Shown one piece after another: positions 12,101 through 24,395 of a stretch of 64,000 bases of DNA. The notes beneath the pieces were generated by a model that saw nothing but the letters and a program-made list of their open reading frames with translations, did no database searches and had not been told where the DNA came from. The DNA lies in the NCBI GenBank assembly GCA_003999685.1, contig CP021222.1, positions 1,054,001-1,118,000 on the forward strand, written 5' to 3'. Within the stretch, counting starts at the first letter, position 1; each line of letters begins with the position of its first letter. The stretch is from Taiwanofungus camphoratus. Lineage: Eukaryota; Basidiomycota; Agaricomycetes; Polyporales; Taiwanofungaceae. The position numbers were made by a program, and so were the translations under genes.

Positions 12101-15100
12101 CATTCACCTACAAAGGATACCAGTCTTTCTTCCCCTTCGGTCACTAGCTCGTCTCACAAGAAGTCTTCTGTATTGAGCCTGGGTCTCCCGTCGTTGTTGA
12201 AGGGTTCCTCCTCGAGGAGGAGTCTTCATTCTGACAAGGAGAAGAGCGATGCAAAAAGTAGCAAAGAAGGTCAATCAACTAAGGATGTGGAGAAGGATAA
12301 GCAGAAAAAGGAAGATAAGGAGCGTAGTGAGAGTAGGATCTCGGTTCTTATGGGAAGGAAAAGAGGAAAGGTCAGTCAACACATTTCTTGTACGTTGTTC
12401 TCCGCGTTGACCCATCCCTTCAGACGTTGTCTTCTGCCCATCCAAAGAAGACGGAACCTGTGGCCTTGCCCCCTATGCAGATATCAGCTCTACCGCCTGC
12501 CACTGCACAACGAGTTGCTAGTCTCAAATCCTCCTCTGTGTCATCTAATCAAAGTAACACTGCTACCGCCAGGTTAGCCTCTTCACGAGCGACATCGCAG
12601 ACGGTAAGTTCTATGCAAAAGCAATCTGATGCGTCACTTCGCAGTCGGAATCAGTTACCAACCATTGCTGGATCACCATCTGTTGGGAGTCTTAATCAAC
12701 ACACCGGAAAGGATGCCAAGGAACCTCCTCCCTCCTCTTCTCTGAACGTGTCGTCCAGCCTACCGAAGGAGACTCCTACCAAGATTCCTCGGATCTCCAG
12801 CCGTTCTTCTACGACCAATTCTCCCACACTTAAAAGCAATGGGGCAGGTCGAAGAGCCAGTCTCTTAGTAGGGTCTTCTACGGTTTTCGCACCATCGCGT
12901 GGCACTTCGCCAACTACGTGCAACGAGTCCATGAACGAGTTCGGCGTTCTCGATAACGGGCAGGCGCCAGGTTCTAAAACCGCTTCGTCTAGTCAACGTC
13001 ATTCAGTTCGGGCGTCTCCATCCACCACGTCGCGTGTTCCTCGTCAGGTCACAGCCACAACATCCACGACTGCTAACGGTGGCATGCCGCGTAAGAACAG
13101 GGAATCTATGTCTTTTGGTGGACTGCGAAAATCGTCCACGGGCTCTGTTGCCTCCATCTCCTCAGTCGCTCAACAAAATGAGTCGCATCCATCCCATAGA
13201 TTCTCTGCTCTGTCTCCTTCCAAAGGCCTGAAGTTCCTCAGCCCGAAGATATCTCTTCCGACCTCTAGGTCGTCCAATTCTTCTTCCACACACAGCATAC
13301 AGCAGGCAATGGCTTCTCCGTCCGCAAGTCGCCAATCGTTATCTACTCCCTCGCCTGCACCCAGTTCAGTAGATGAAGAGGAATTGATAGGTGACGAGGA
13401 GATGATGCAGTACATCAAGAGGCAACAAGCCAAGAAATTGGCTGCTGGTGCGAAGCAGGAAGAACTTGACGGCCTACTACGTTTCCCAGAGCCTCTTCCG
13501 CCTGCAACTCCCATGTCGCCGGCTGGTAAGTCATGATTGAATTATCCATAAGCGTTGTCGCTCATTACTCTTTAGCTGTGCTCAAGAGCTCTCAGGCCCA
13601 ATATCTATCGGAGTACGAGTACAAGGAAATTTTGAACTACCAGTCCGTATACCATATTGGTGCCCACAGCGACAAAAAACCGGCAACTTGTGACAACGTC
13701 ACTAATAACCACGGTTATGACGATGAGCGTGGTGACTATCTCGTTGTCAACCACGATCACCTGGCGTATCGTTACGAAATCATTGATACATTGGGAAAAG
13801 GTTCATTCGGACAGGTTCTGCATTGTCGTGACCATTGTACAGGCGAGTCTGTGGCCATCAAGATTATCCGCAACAAGAAAAGGTTTCATCACCAAGCGCT
13901 TGTGGAGATCAAGATACTTGATAGCTTACGGAAATGGGTAAGCAGAGTGTTTGTCGGATGTTGTCTATTATACTCATGTTCTGACAGGACCAAGAGGAGA
14001 AACATCACGTCATCAAAATGACAGAGCACTTCTATTTCCGCAATCACTTGTGCATCGCGATGGAATTACTTAGTATCAATCTATATGAGCTGATAAAAGC
14101 CAATGGTTTTGTTGGTTTCACCACGGCGTTGATCCGACGTTTCACGAGCCAGATGCTGCAATCGCTCTCTCTCATGCGACACCATCGTATCGTACATTGT
14201 GATCTCAAACCTGAGGTATGTTCTATCATATTCAGTTCTTATTCCCTCTGACCGCTGTCTATAGAATGTCCTGTTACGTCACCCCGCGAAGAGTGCTATC
14301 AAAGTCATTGACTTTGGCAGTAGTTGTTTCGAGCATGAGAAGAGTAAGCTGATTCCTATTTACTGATGAATCAGAGTGGACATCTTACATCGATTTAGTT
14401 TATACTTACATCCAGAGTCGTTTCTACCGCTCCCCAGAAGTGATCCTCGGCATGAATTATCATATGGCCATTGACATGTGGAGTTTAGGCTGCATTATGG
14501 CTGAGCTGTACACAGGCTTCCCTATATTCCCTGGGGAAAATGAGCAGGAGCAGCTGTCGTGTATCATGGAAGTCCTTGGAATACCAGATAAAGAGTTCGT
14601 CAATCGCAGTTCTCGTAAGAGACTCTTTTTTGGTGAGATGTTCCTTCCCTTCTCATATAAGCCTCACTGACTTTTCGACTAGATACTACCGGGGCGCCCC
14701 GCCCAGTGGTGAACTCGAAGGGTCGACGGAGACGACCTGGAACGAAGTCCCTTGCCCAAGTCCTTCGCTGCGATGACGAACTCTTCGTTGACTTCATCTC
14801 GAAATGTCTGGTTTGGGATCCCGAAAGGAGGATAAAGCCTCAGGCTGCACTGCGCCATCCTTTTGTCACTGCTGGTAAACGAGCGAAGCTTTCTAGCCCA
14901 GCCCCTGGCACAGCGAAGGCTCTTCTCTCATCCACCACAGGTCGCGGTAGTAAACAAGTTACTGAGACTCCGAAGAAATCTATGATCAGCGCGCCTACTC
15001 CGCTTACGGCTCGTTCCGCACGTACAAACGCTGTTCCTAGCACACCGAGCGGTTCGGGCTCAGTGCATACAACACTAGGTTCATCAAGGACGTATCGGAC

Positions 15101-15161
15101 GTCGCAAGCGCAGGCCATGTCATCTTATCATTCCAGTCGAACTATGGTGTGTTCCAAATAG
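9154..15161 (+). CDS. Pom1/DYRK2-class dual-specificity kinase
   Basis: CMGC-group protein kinase of the DYRK family, closest in layout to fission-yeast Pom1 and animal DYRK2, which act in cell polarity and cell-cycle timing. The first 1300 or so residues (9154-13500) are a disordered Ser/Thr/Pro-rich extension, encoded mostly by one long exon (9869-12370) plus 12420-13525. A DYRK-homology box ([17 protein letters not shown]) lies at about 13606-13660. The kinase domain covers 13770-14870: GKGSFG ATP loop, VAIKII lysine, HCDLKPEN catalytic loop split by an intron at 14216-14264, DFGSS magnesium loop, and the [11 protein letters not shown] activation segment with the YxY that DYRKs autophosphorylate. 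Introns fall at about 13937-13987, 14344-14399 and 14616-14682. A short Ser/Thr-rich tail follows. The stop at 15159 is four codons past a possible donor (GTGTGT); splicing to 15212 would end the protein at 15226 instead. Confidence 0.9.
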
Positions 15162-15615
15162 TAGTCATGGCTTATTTGCAACCGATTTTGATGTTATTTG
15201 TCTATGTACAGACTACTGCAAAATGAACTATATGACTCCTCCGTTTGGCATAATGGACTTGCTGCTACGTGATAGACCCATTTCAGAACTGCTACTACTC
15301 TACTCACTACACACTGACGAATCTCAAGCTGGTCTGGTCTCCTTGCTGCTACATACCCTTAGGTTCACTGTATTTTATTACGCCTCGCTCTGACTTGCTC
15401 GTTTGATGACCCCTACCGCCATTGTTGTTATTCGCTCCTCATCGTTATCTTAGTTGCATCGCCACAATTCTGCATTCCAATACACAGGAGTCGTTCTCGT
15501 AACTTTGAGTCATGGCCCATTGCGTTTGACAAAGTGATACGTGCATGATACAGGCAAAATGAGCGGAATCTTGGTACAAGGCAAATACAGCGAGACGTAA
15601 GTACTAACGGAACCC
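15162..15615. other. Tail-to-tail intergenic gap
   Basis: This 450-bp stretch separates the 3' ends of the convergent DYRK and mitochondrial kinase genes, so it should hold both 3' UTRs. It is A/T-richer than the flanking exons. I see no gene or repeat. Confidence 0.5.
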
Positions 15616-17248
15616 TTAGATTTCTGCATCTCCAGCATCGTCGAGACACCTCAGCTTGAGGAATATGTCACTACCTATAATAAGATTAGACTGTCGTGTC
15701 GATTTACTAGAAACGTGCGACATACCCCAGCCGTCCAATGACACAAAGTCCAAAGAGCCCCCAAAATACCTCATCAGCGACGTTGTCAGCTTCAGACGTC
15801 AAATGTGCGTTGCATGCTGATTCGCACTCACCGTGCATACAGCCGGCTCATCGGCAAGCCATAACCCAGCCCGGCAATGGTGCCCATCCCCATCTGGACG
15901 CCGCGCCCCGTCATTTCGGCGAACAGACCTGCACCGTCTGCGCTCCCGAACCCGTCAACCGCCGCGCTCCCGCCAACGTGCTGCGCGGCGTACGGCCCGC
16001 CGCCGAGCCCTGCATCGTCCCAGCCGCTGCCGGACTCTGCGCTGCGCCCGGCGGTGGTGAACGAGTACGAGAAGATGCGCGGGAGGAACGCGGGCGGGAC
16101 GCCGCCACCCTGGTCCCGCACGCGCATGGAGAGGAAGCGCGTGCGCGGAGAGGGCCCGTCGGGCGGCGGGGAGATGGTGATGACGACGGGGGGGAAGGGC
16201 GCCCCGGCGGAGCCGTGCAGTCTGTGGTGCCGCTCGACGGTAGCGCGGAACGCGTTCTTGAGGATCTCGGTGAGGATGTACTCGAGGTGGACAGGGACGT
16301 AGCTAGACGCGTTGCTCTGAGCGGGGACAGCAACATGGCAGAGGTGGAGGACACGCACGCGAAAGTGGCACCGATCTCGCCGTCGATGACGATTTCTGGG
16401 CTGGCGCCGAGCGTCGCCTCGCTCAGGTCGCTTACCCACGAGCCGCACATGCGGATCATGTCCCGCGGAGAGCACGCCATGTGGACGACCCCGAGGTGGT
16501 CGGTGCTGCTGTCCTCCCGCTCGAGGGCACGAGACAGGGCAATGTGCTGCTCTGCGATGAGGCGGACGGAGATCCGGTTGCGGATGGCCTCGTCTAGGAA
16601 TGTGCTGATCTGCTCCGGGGTCATGTACCGTGAGCACTCCTGGAAGCTGCGGTCAGGGGCTGAGCGTCGCCATATCTCGACAGACGAGGAGGGCGGTGAA
16701 CGGGTGAACGGCACAACTCACCCCTTGGCCATGGTGGGGATGTCGTTCGCGTGGCTCTGCACGAGGGCCTCGAGCTGCGTGGTGAAGCGCGCGTTATCTT
16801 CGAGGGTGGCCACTGGCGGGTGCGTGGTGAGGAGCTGGAAGCTCTTGCGATATGCCTGCAGGGTGCGCGCGACAAAGGGGTTCAGGCCGACGATGAAGGG
16901 CAGTGCTTCGAGGGAGCAAGCGCGCATGGCGAGCCTGCGCGGGATTTCGGTGAATACATACCCTACGGAGGCGAGGACGGATTCTGGTGTGGGCGGGTTG
17001 GCAAGGGAAAGGAGAGTAGAGAGAGTGAGTGGGCGAGGTGGCTGCTTGGCGTGTTCCTCTATTGAACATGAGAGCTCTGCAGCCGAAAGCCCCGTCCCTA
17101 GACGGCCAGAAGCTGTTTCTTGCGCATGCAGTCTTCGCCGCCAGACAACGTTGGCACGTACAGGCAGACGGTCTGCCAATGGATTCAGACTGGTAGCAAG
17201 GTGTGCTCGACCGCGGCATCGGTTGAAGGAGCACAGCGACGATGCCAT
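15616..17248 (-). CDS. Mitochondrial PDK/BCKDK-family protein kinase
   Basis: Kinase of the mitochondrial family that phosphorylates and inactivates pyruvate or branched-chain 2-oxoacid dehydrogenase. It uses a GHKL ATP-binding fold rather than a Ser/Thr kinase fold. Exon 1 encodes an Arg-rich, likely mitochondrial leader and the regulatory helices (QSHANDIPTMAKG). It splices to GFQECSRYMTPEQ using the CCGCAG acceptor near 16650. The N-box (EYILTEILKNAFRATVE) lies near 16220-16285, the G1 box (DQGGGVP) near 16100 and the G2 box (GLGYGLPMSRLYARYFGG) spans the intron at 15830. A final intron precedes the ending LKLRCLDDAGDAEI with TAA at 15618-15616. Four introns in all. The central exon is markedly GC-rich, which leaves three or four frames open and explains the long antisense ORFs here. 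Whether the substrate is PDH or BCKDH cannot be told from sequence alone. Confidence 0.9.
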
Positions 17249-17598
17249 CGCTCGGAGTAGCGTGTTGGGGGATTAGCCCCACATATCGCCAACTTGGTCG
17301 GGAAAAGCTCAGCCCTCACTGGTTGCGAACTGAACGCGTTCTTCCACATAACTTTACATCTGCTTTCGTAGGCTCATATTTGCAACAGCATTCCTCTGTG
17401 CACGCTCAAGTTAATTAATCACTTTTCTCCGGGAATACCACCATCATATTACAAGGACGTCAGTTCTATCAGCATAGCGCAGTGGTCAGATCTTCAGAAG
17501 TTGCATTATCTGTTGCATCTGCCACGGCGTACAAGTCATGTTGCGACAGGTCAACAGGCGTTCTAGACAAGGTGAAACACGAATGCATTAATCTGTAT
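17249..17598. other. Intergenic, Rpt1 3' end to kinase start
   Basis: A 350-bp gap between two minus-strand genes, holding the Rpt1 3' UTR and the promoter of the mitochondrial kinase. A ttaattaatc stretch lies near 17411. Nothing else was recognised. Confidence 0.5.
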
Positions 17599-19501
<1,903 letters not shown>

Positions 19502-19772
19502 CGTGCGTGGAAGGAGGTGGAGGTTAAGTTGTAGAAATGGAACGGCGATCGCGGTCAGGCAAGCGTATGTAAGTGCAGCAAGAGGACGCGTCAGTCTTTC
19601 TTGATCACGACGCGCCTTGGGAGACTTGCCGCATTGGACGAATCACGTGCGGCTTCCTGTGTTTTCGAATTTCCCTCAAGCATTTTACGCTCTACAATTG
19701 CAATTAGCACCCACTTTACATGCACACGAATTGGTGTTTGAAGTGCAGGTTCTGGGGTTTGTCCTAGGATAA
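19502..19772. promoter_or_regulatory. Shared divergent promoter, Rpt1 / Mod5
   Basis: The start codons of two head-to-head housekeeping genes lie 271 bp apart. The core regulatory elements of both must lie here or in the leaders. I looked for a TATA box and for the fungal proteasome control element GGTGGCAAA; neither was evident. Confidence 0.5.
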
Positions 19773-21703
19773 ATGTCAGATATGCGACCTCTTATCACAA
19801 TCTGCGGGACAACTGGGGTGGGGAAGTCGAAGCTCGCGATTGAGCTCGCTCTGGCGTTGTCCCAAAGCACCAACAACCAAAGACATGGCTACCGTGGTGC
19901 CCGAGTCATTAATGCGGATGCTATGCAAGTTTATGCGGGCATGGACATAATCACGAACAAGGTGCCAGTGGAGGAGAGGTGCGGTGTCGAGCACCTTTTG
20001 ATGGGCTTCAAGCAACCCGGCGAGCAGTACATTGTCACACAATGGGTGAAAGACGCAATGAAAGCCGTGAGTCAACGATGGGCTCGCTATGAGGTCTCGA
20101 ATCTGTGACATATTCACGGCTGGACAGATTGACGATACGCACAGAAGAAACCAGGTCCCAATTGTTGTTGGCGGTACATCATACTGGATTCAGCACCTCG
20201 TTTTTCCACATCGGCTGGTATCTTTCGACCAGCTTGCTGATGAACAGCGATCCACACATGAACTTCCTCCTGTCTCGGGCGAGCTTGCAACATCTCTCGC
20301 GTCTCTTCCTCCAGAGCTTCTTGATCTGTTCAATACTCTTCCTGAGCAGTCCCCTTCTGCGACCAGACTGCCAGAGATGGCTGCTTCCCTCTATGCCCTT
20401 CTCTCTGCGCTCGATCCCGACGTTGCCCAGCGCTGGCATTGGAAGGATACGAGAAAAGTCTTGCGCAATCTACACATCATTAGGGGCAGCGGCCGCCGGT
20501 CGAGCGAAATCTTGGCTGAGCAATCACAGGTCACAGTCCGACCAAGGTAGTCTGGCATAAATTTGTTTTTGATTCGTCGAATCATTGATGTCGTACAGGT
20601 ATCGGACACTTTGCTTCTGGCTGTTTGCCAAACCGGAGATACTCAAGCCTCGCCTTGACGCCCGTGTCGATCAGATGGTGCAGGTATGGCATCTGGGTTT
20701 ACCATTATCTAGCTATTTTGTCATATTTTTTGCAGTAGCAAGGCCTATTGTCAGAAATCCGGGCATTGAAAGAAATTCCATCTAAAGGTATCCCGATATC
20801 GCCATCGTCCCATGGCAGTGATAGCGAAGAGGAACATTCGGAGGCTGATTCTTCAAATACGGATTACACACTTGGGATCTATCAATCCATTGGTAAATGC
20901 GTCTACCTCTCTTTGTATAATGAGAGCTCATGTAACTTCCGCCAGGCTATAAAGAGTTTCATGACTATTTGAACTTGCCCGCCCATTCTGAGGAAGCCTT
21001 TCGGGCATCTGTGGAGAGTATGAAGGTCGCTACTCGTCAATATGCCCGAAGACAGGTTATGTGGATTCGTAACAAGATGCTACCAGCGATTCGTGCTGCG
21101 AACGCCATCAGCCAAGCTGAGGAAGGGTCAAACGTTGTACCTATGTACTTACTGGATACGACCGGTGGGTACTTCGCGGGGTTATTGCTTTGACCTCGTT
21201 GACATATTTCATTTGAAGAACTGGGCACGTCGTGGGACTCCGGAGTGCGAGACGTTTCGAAACGCATAACCCAAGGTGATACATCTCCAAAAATGTTCGC
21301 CGGGTGCTCAATAAGCTTCTCGATAGATTTTCTAGATGGTAACGAACTTCCGGACCCTCTCACACTCTCGGAGACCGCTTACGAGATCCTAGGGAGCGTA
21401 GATAAGTCAATTGGGTAAGTCAATAACTAGACACGGCTAGGAATTCTGTGTCTCAGAGTATGATTTTCCAGCTCTGCACGACGTCAAGTGGCTTGCCCCA
21501 CCTGCACTACCAACAAGGAACGGCCTGTAATGATAGAGGAGGGCAAAGCGTGGGATGTACATACGAGAACACGTTCACACAGACGGCTCCTAAGAAAAGC
21601 GCTCAAAGCTGCACTTAGGAATACAACGAAGCCAGAAAATAAGCCGGAAGGCAAAGGGAATGTTTCCGATGATGATACTTTGGAAGCGTTGTTCATGTCA
21701 TAG
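19773..21703 (+). CDS. MOD5: tRNA dimethylallyltransferase (Mod5/TRIT1)
   Basis: Transfers the dimethylallyl group from DMAPP to A37 of tRNAs that read codons starting with U, giving i6A. The N-terminus has the P-loop (GTTGVGKSKLAIELALAL, 19803-19857), then INADAMQVYAGMDIITNK, the family's acceptor-adenine and substrate region, HLLMGF, and VPIVVGGTSYWIQHLVFP after an intron near 20067-20127. Later exons carry DTTG near 21155 and a helical segment (ARRQVMWIRNKMLPAI). The C-terminus has a matrin-type zinc finger: CPTC near 21495-21506 and HTRTRSH near 21565, as in yeast Mod5 and human TRIT1. At least six introns. Stop TAG at 21701. Cytosolic, nuclear and mitochondrial pools are known for the family; no clear presequence is visible. 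Confidence 0.93.
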
Positions 21704-21824
21704 GTCGGAAGTGCCGCGCTTAGCTTTCTACATTCTGATTGAATAACAGCGCTTGGTTTTTACATACATTTGCTCACTACAATGGTGTCATTATGATGAT
21801 AGAAAATGTGCGGGGTAGAAGTTC

Positions 21825-23991
21825 TCATTCTGCATTGGCCCAGTCGGGCAACCAATCCTCCCAATCCTCCCAATCCTCCCAATCATCATTCCCCCCCGAT
21901 GCAAAATGATTATGGAATGCATTCGTTCCCTCTTCTGTTGGTCGGTGTGTGTGTTCTCGGTGAATGGGTTTCAGAAGCGTGTCAACGACTTGAAGGGCAC
22001 CGTTTCTTGCAACAATGTCAAATATTCTGACAAATTGCCCATTAGCACTAAGATGTGTGACATAGGCTGGTGCGAGTAGGGGACGCTTAAGCTCGAACTG
22101 TGCAACGTGTACATGCATGGGGTGATTGTTCAGGAGAGTGGATGCTGACACGTTGAATGCGTAGACTATCTGCGGTCCGCGAGGGTGCTGGGAATCAGTG
22201 AGCGGTAGCGGGGAAAGTTGTTGGGACTTGGGAGGCTGGGGCTGTTTGTCGCAATCTCCGTAACAGAGGGAGGGACGCTCATTTTCTTCCATGTTTCGGA
22301 GAGAACAGAGCCGGCTTCTGTGTTTTGTCCCACTCATCAGTTTTGGTTTTATTACATGGTTGGGAACAGCAGGCACGATCATCGAGTATGCATCGAGGTT
22401 CCAGTGCACCTGAGGCTGATAGGGCCCATGAGCGTTCCCATCGACGCCGTTTGCATAAGGCGCCTCCGCAGTAACATCTGCCTCGGTCACATTATGCAAC
22501 CAATCTGAGACATTCATCAAAGACATACACTAGCACAATAGCAAGGGTAGCACTCACTAGAATGTAAAATAAGCCCCGGTAAGATATGGAACTGCAGAAG
22601 TTTCTTCAAAGCCTTTTCGCCGTAACGTGAAAAGAGGAAAAATCTGAGCTTCTTGGGCAACTTATCAAACGCCTTATTGGTGGGCGCGAAAAAAGTAACG
22701 GCAGGGGTTCCTGCAAGAACCGTGTCATCACCACCAGGTGCATGTCGGAGATCGACCTCGTCAATCAACCCGACGCGACCAAGAGCCGATGTCTGATCAG
22801 CAGGCTTCATGTCAGCCGGATACAGTTCCGGAGGACAAATCTTACCAACGTCGAGAACACGTTCGGAAATAGGAACGTGATCTCAAAAACGGAGGGAGGA
22901 GGAAGCAAGGGATGGTTCACGACATGGATGATACCTAATAGATGGAAGAATTCAGCGCGAAACGTGAACTTGAGGACTCGCACTCAAAACGACTGCATAC
23001 CATTGAGAGTTCGGATATCCGACTTAATAATGCGCGCGTATTCATTGACTGCGAGAGCCGGTGGAAATCCCAGGACCTTCTCCTGAACTCGAATTCGGAT
23101 TGGCTCTCCATCTAGAGATCCATCCTCCAGACTCAAATTGGTCGCATGTGTTATGTTTTTTGCCAATTCGGCTGCTGGTAACGCTGAAGGAAGTATGTGG
23201 TAAAGGAGAATGCCACGAATGATTCTGGCGAGATTTGGCTTGATCAATTCATACTCGGTGGATGAACGATCGTATGTCAGGAATGCCTCTGCTGCGGCAA
23301 GGAGGTCAAGCTGGTCGGGTTCCAAGTTGGGAATACGATCAGCTTCGTCGCTGAACAAGGGTTCATCAAAAAGCTGTTCCGCTAGATGCTGGTAAACTTC
23401 GGGGTGCTTTGGGTGCCTTGGAGGATGCAAGGCCGAATTGGGTGGTGCAAAGAAAGTCACACTGGTGTTTATAATAACCGTAAGCAAGGACAGTAAGTGG
23501 ATGTCCAGCTATACGCACTTAGCAGAGGAATCGTTGAGCAAATTCGTGATGTCTTCTGTGAAGTTGACGAGTTTGAATATGCGAGAAAGTCTGGATAATG
23601 TATTGTTCAGTCGGTATCCATCCTGCTGAATGATTGATATTAATTACTGGGGGGTGTCGCTGAGAATTTGGTATATGGTCCTATTACGGACATTCTCAGG
23701 GGGGCGGTGAGGAATAGGCAGGTGACCAGGGACTTTAGGCTGTGTATATTGATCAAGCACGCCAAGAGTCCGTTGGCTACGATCGTCACTTAGTGAGTAA
23801 GGGATGGCTTCCTCCTGCATCGACACACATCCAGAACTATAGATACAGGCTGCGGAAGCACTTGACCAACCGCCATCTTGTGCTCCATCAAGAGGTCTAC
23901 TCTGAGGACCTTGAGGCAATACAGAGGCAGAAGCTGCCCAGGCGCTGCATAAGGCTAGGGAAACAGTGCGCAGTAACATGGTGGTATGCAA
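21825..23991 (-). CDS. Secreted fasciclin (FAS1) domain protein
   Basis: Extracellular or cell-wall protein with two FAS1 adhesion domains. A signal peptide is clear at the start (LLRTVSLALCSAWAASASVL). The first FAS1 domain (exons between about 23470 and 22990) includes VTFFAPPNSALHPP and an H-box-like LLYHILPSALPA. The second (22810 to about 21960) begins VTFFAPTNKAFDKLP, has LLQFHILPGLI, and closes with VRIFDIVARNGALQVVDTLL. The tail has a short acidic-aromatic repeat, DDWEDWEDWEDWLPDW, encoded by four 9-bp units (21852-21887). I see no GPI signal at the C-terminus, so secretion or wall association is more likely than membrane anchoring. About six introns. The 3' end lies 121 bp from the convergent Mod5 gene. 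Confidence 0.85.
21852..21887. repeat. 9-bp coding minisatellite, four units
   Basis: Four tandem units of ccaatcctc (last unit ccaatcatc) read on the minus strand as Asp-Trp-Glu triplets in the tail of the fasciclin protein. A length-variable protein tail is expected from such a repeat. Confidence 0.9.
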
Positions 23992-24395
23992 GCCGGGGGT
24001 CAGTCGGCCTCTGCGAACTTTGGTGCAGTATATAATGCAATCAGATCCAATTGGAAATCAGAACCTCCATCCAGGCGTAGCACCGCAGCAGGCCCACATC
24101 CGGCCAGTGGTAGAGCGTCATATATGACTTCAACAATGCGGCTGGAACCTTGACAGATGATCAATACTCAGTCTAGGATTAGTTGTTGCGTGATGAGCGC
24201 TGAGCATCTAGAACTCGTTGCGAGAACTGGGCCTGAGGAATCGAAGCGCAAGATGCCCGCAACTGCCTCATCTGGGTCGGAATCCAAATGTCATCAACAT
24301 CCCCGTAGCTTAGGATTCGATATGTATGGGTCAAGTTTGAGACAAAGTGTACTAGCGAGATACAGTGACAAATGAAAGAACTTCTTGGGGGTATC
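23992..24395. other. Intergenic, FAS1 promoter and Vma1 3' side
   Basis: About 400 bp upstream of the FAS1 gene and downstream of Vma1, both on the minus strand. A tatataatgc box at 24028-24037 is well placed as a TATA element for the FAS1 gene, 37-46 bp before its start codon. No other gene seen. Confidence 0.5.

Noticed and set aside
15738-17276. A 512-codon open frame on the plus strand over the mitochondrial kinase gene
   Set aside because: It is antisense to a protein with all family motifs and exists because the exon is very GC-rich, which removes stop codons in several frames. Its translation is Arg/Ala/Gly-rich with no family pattern.
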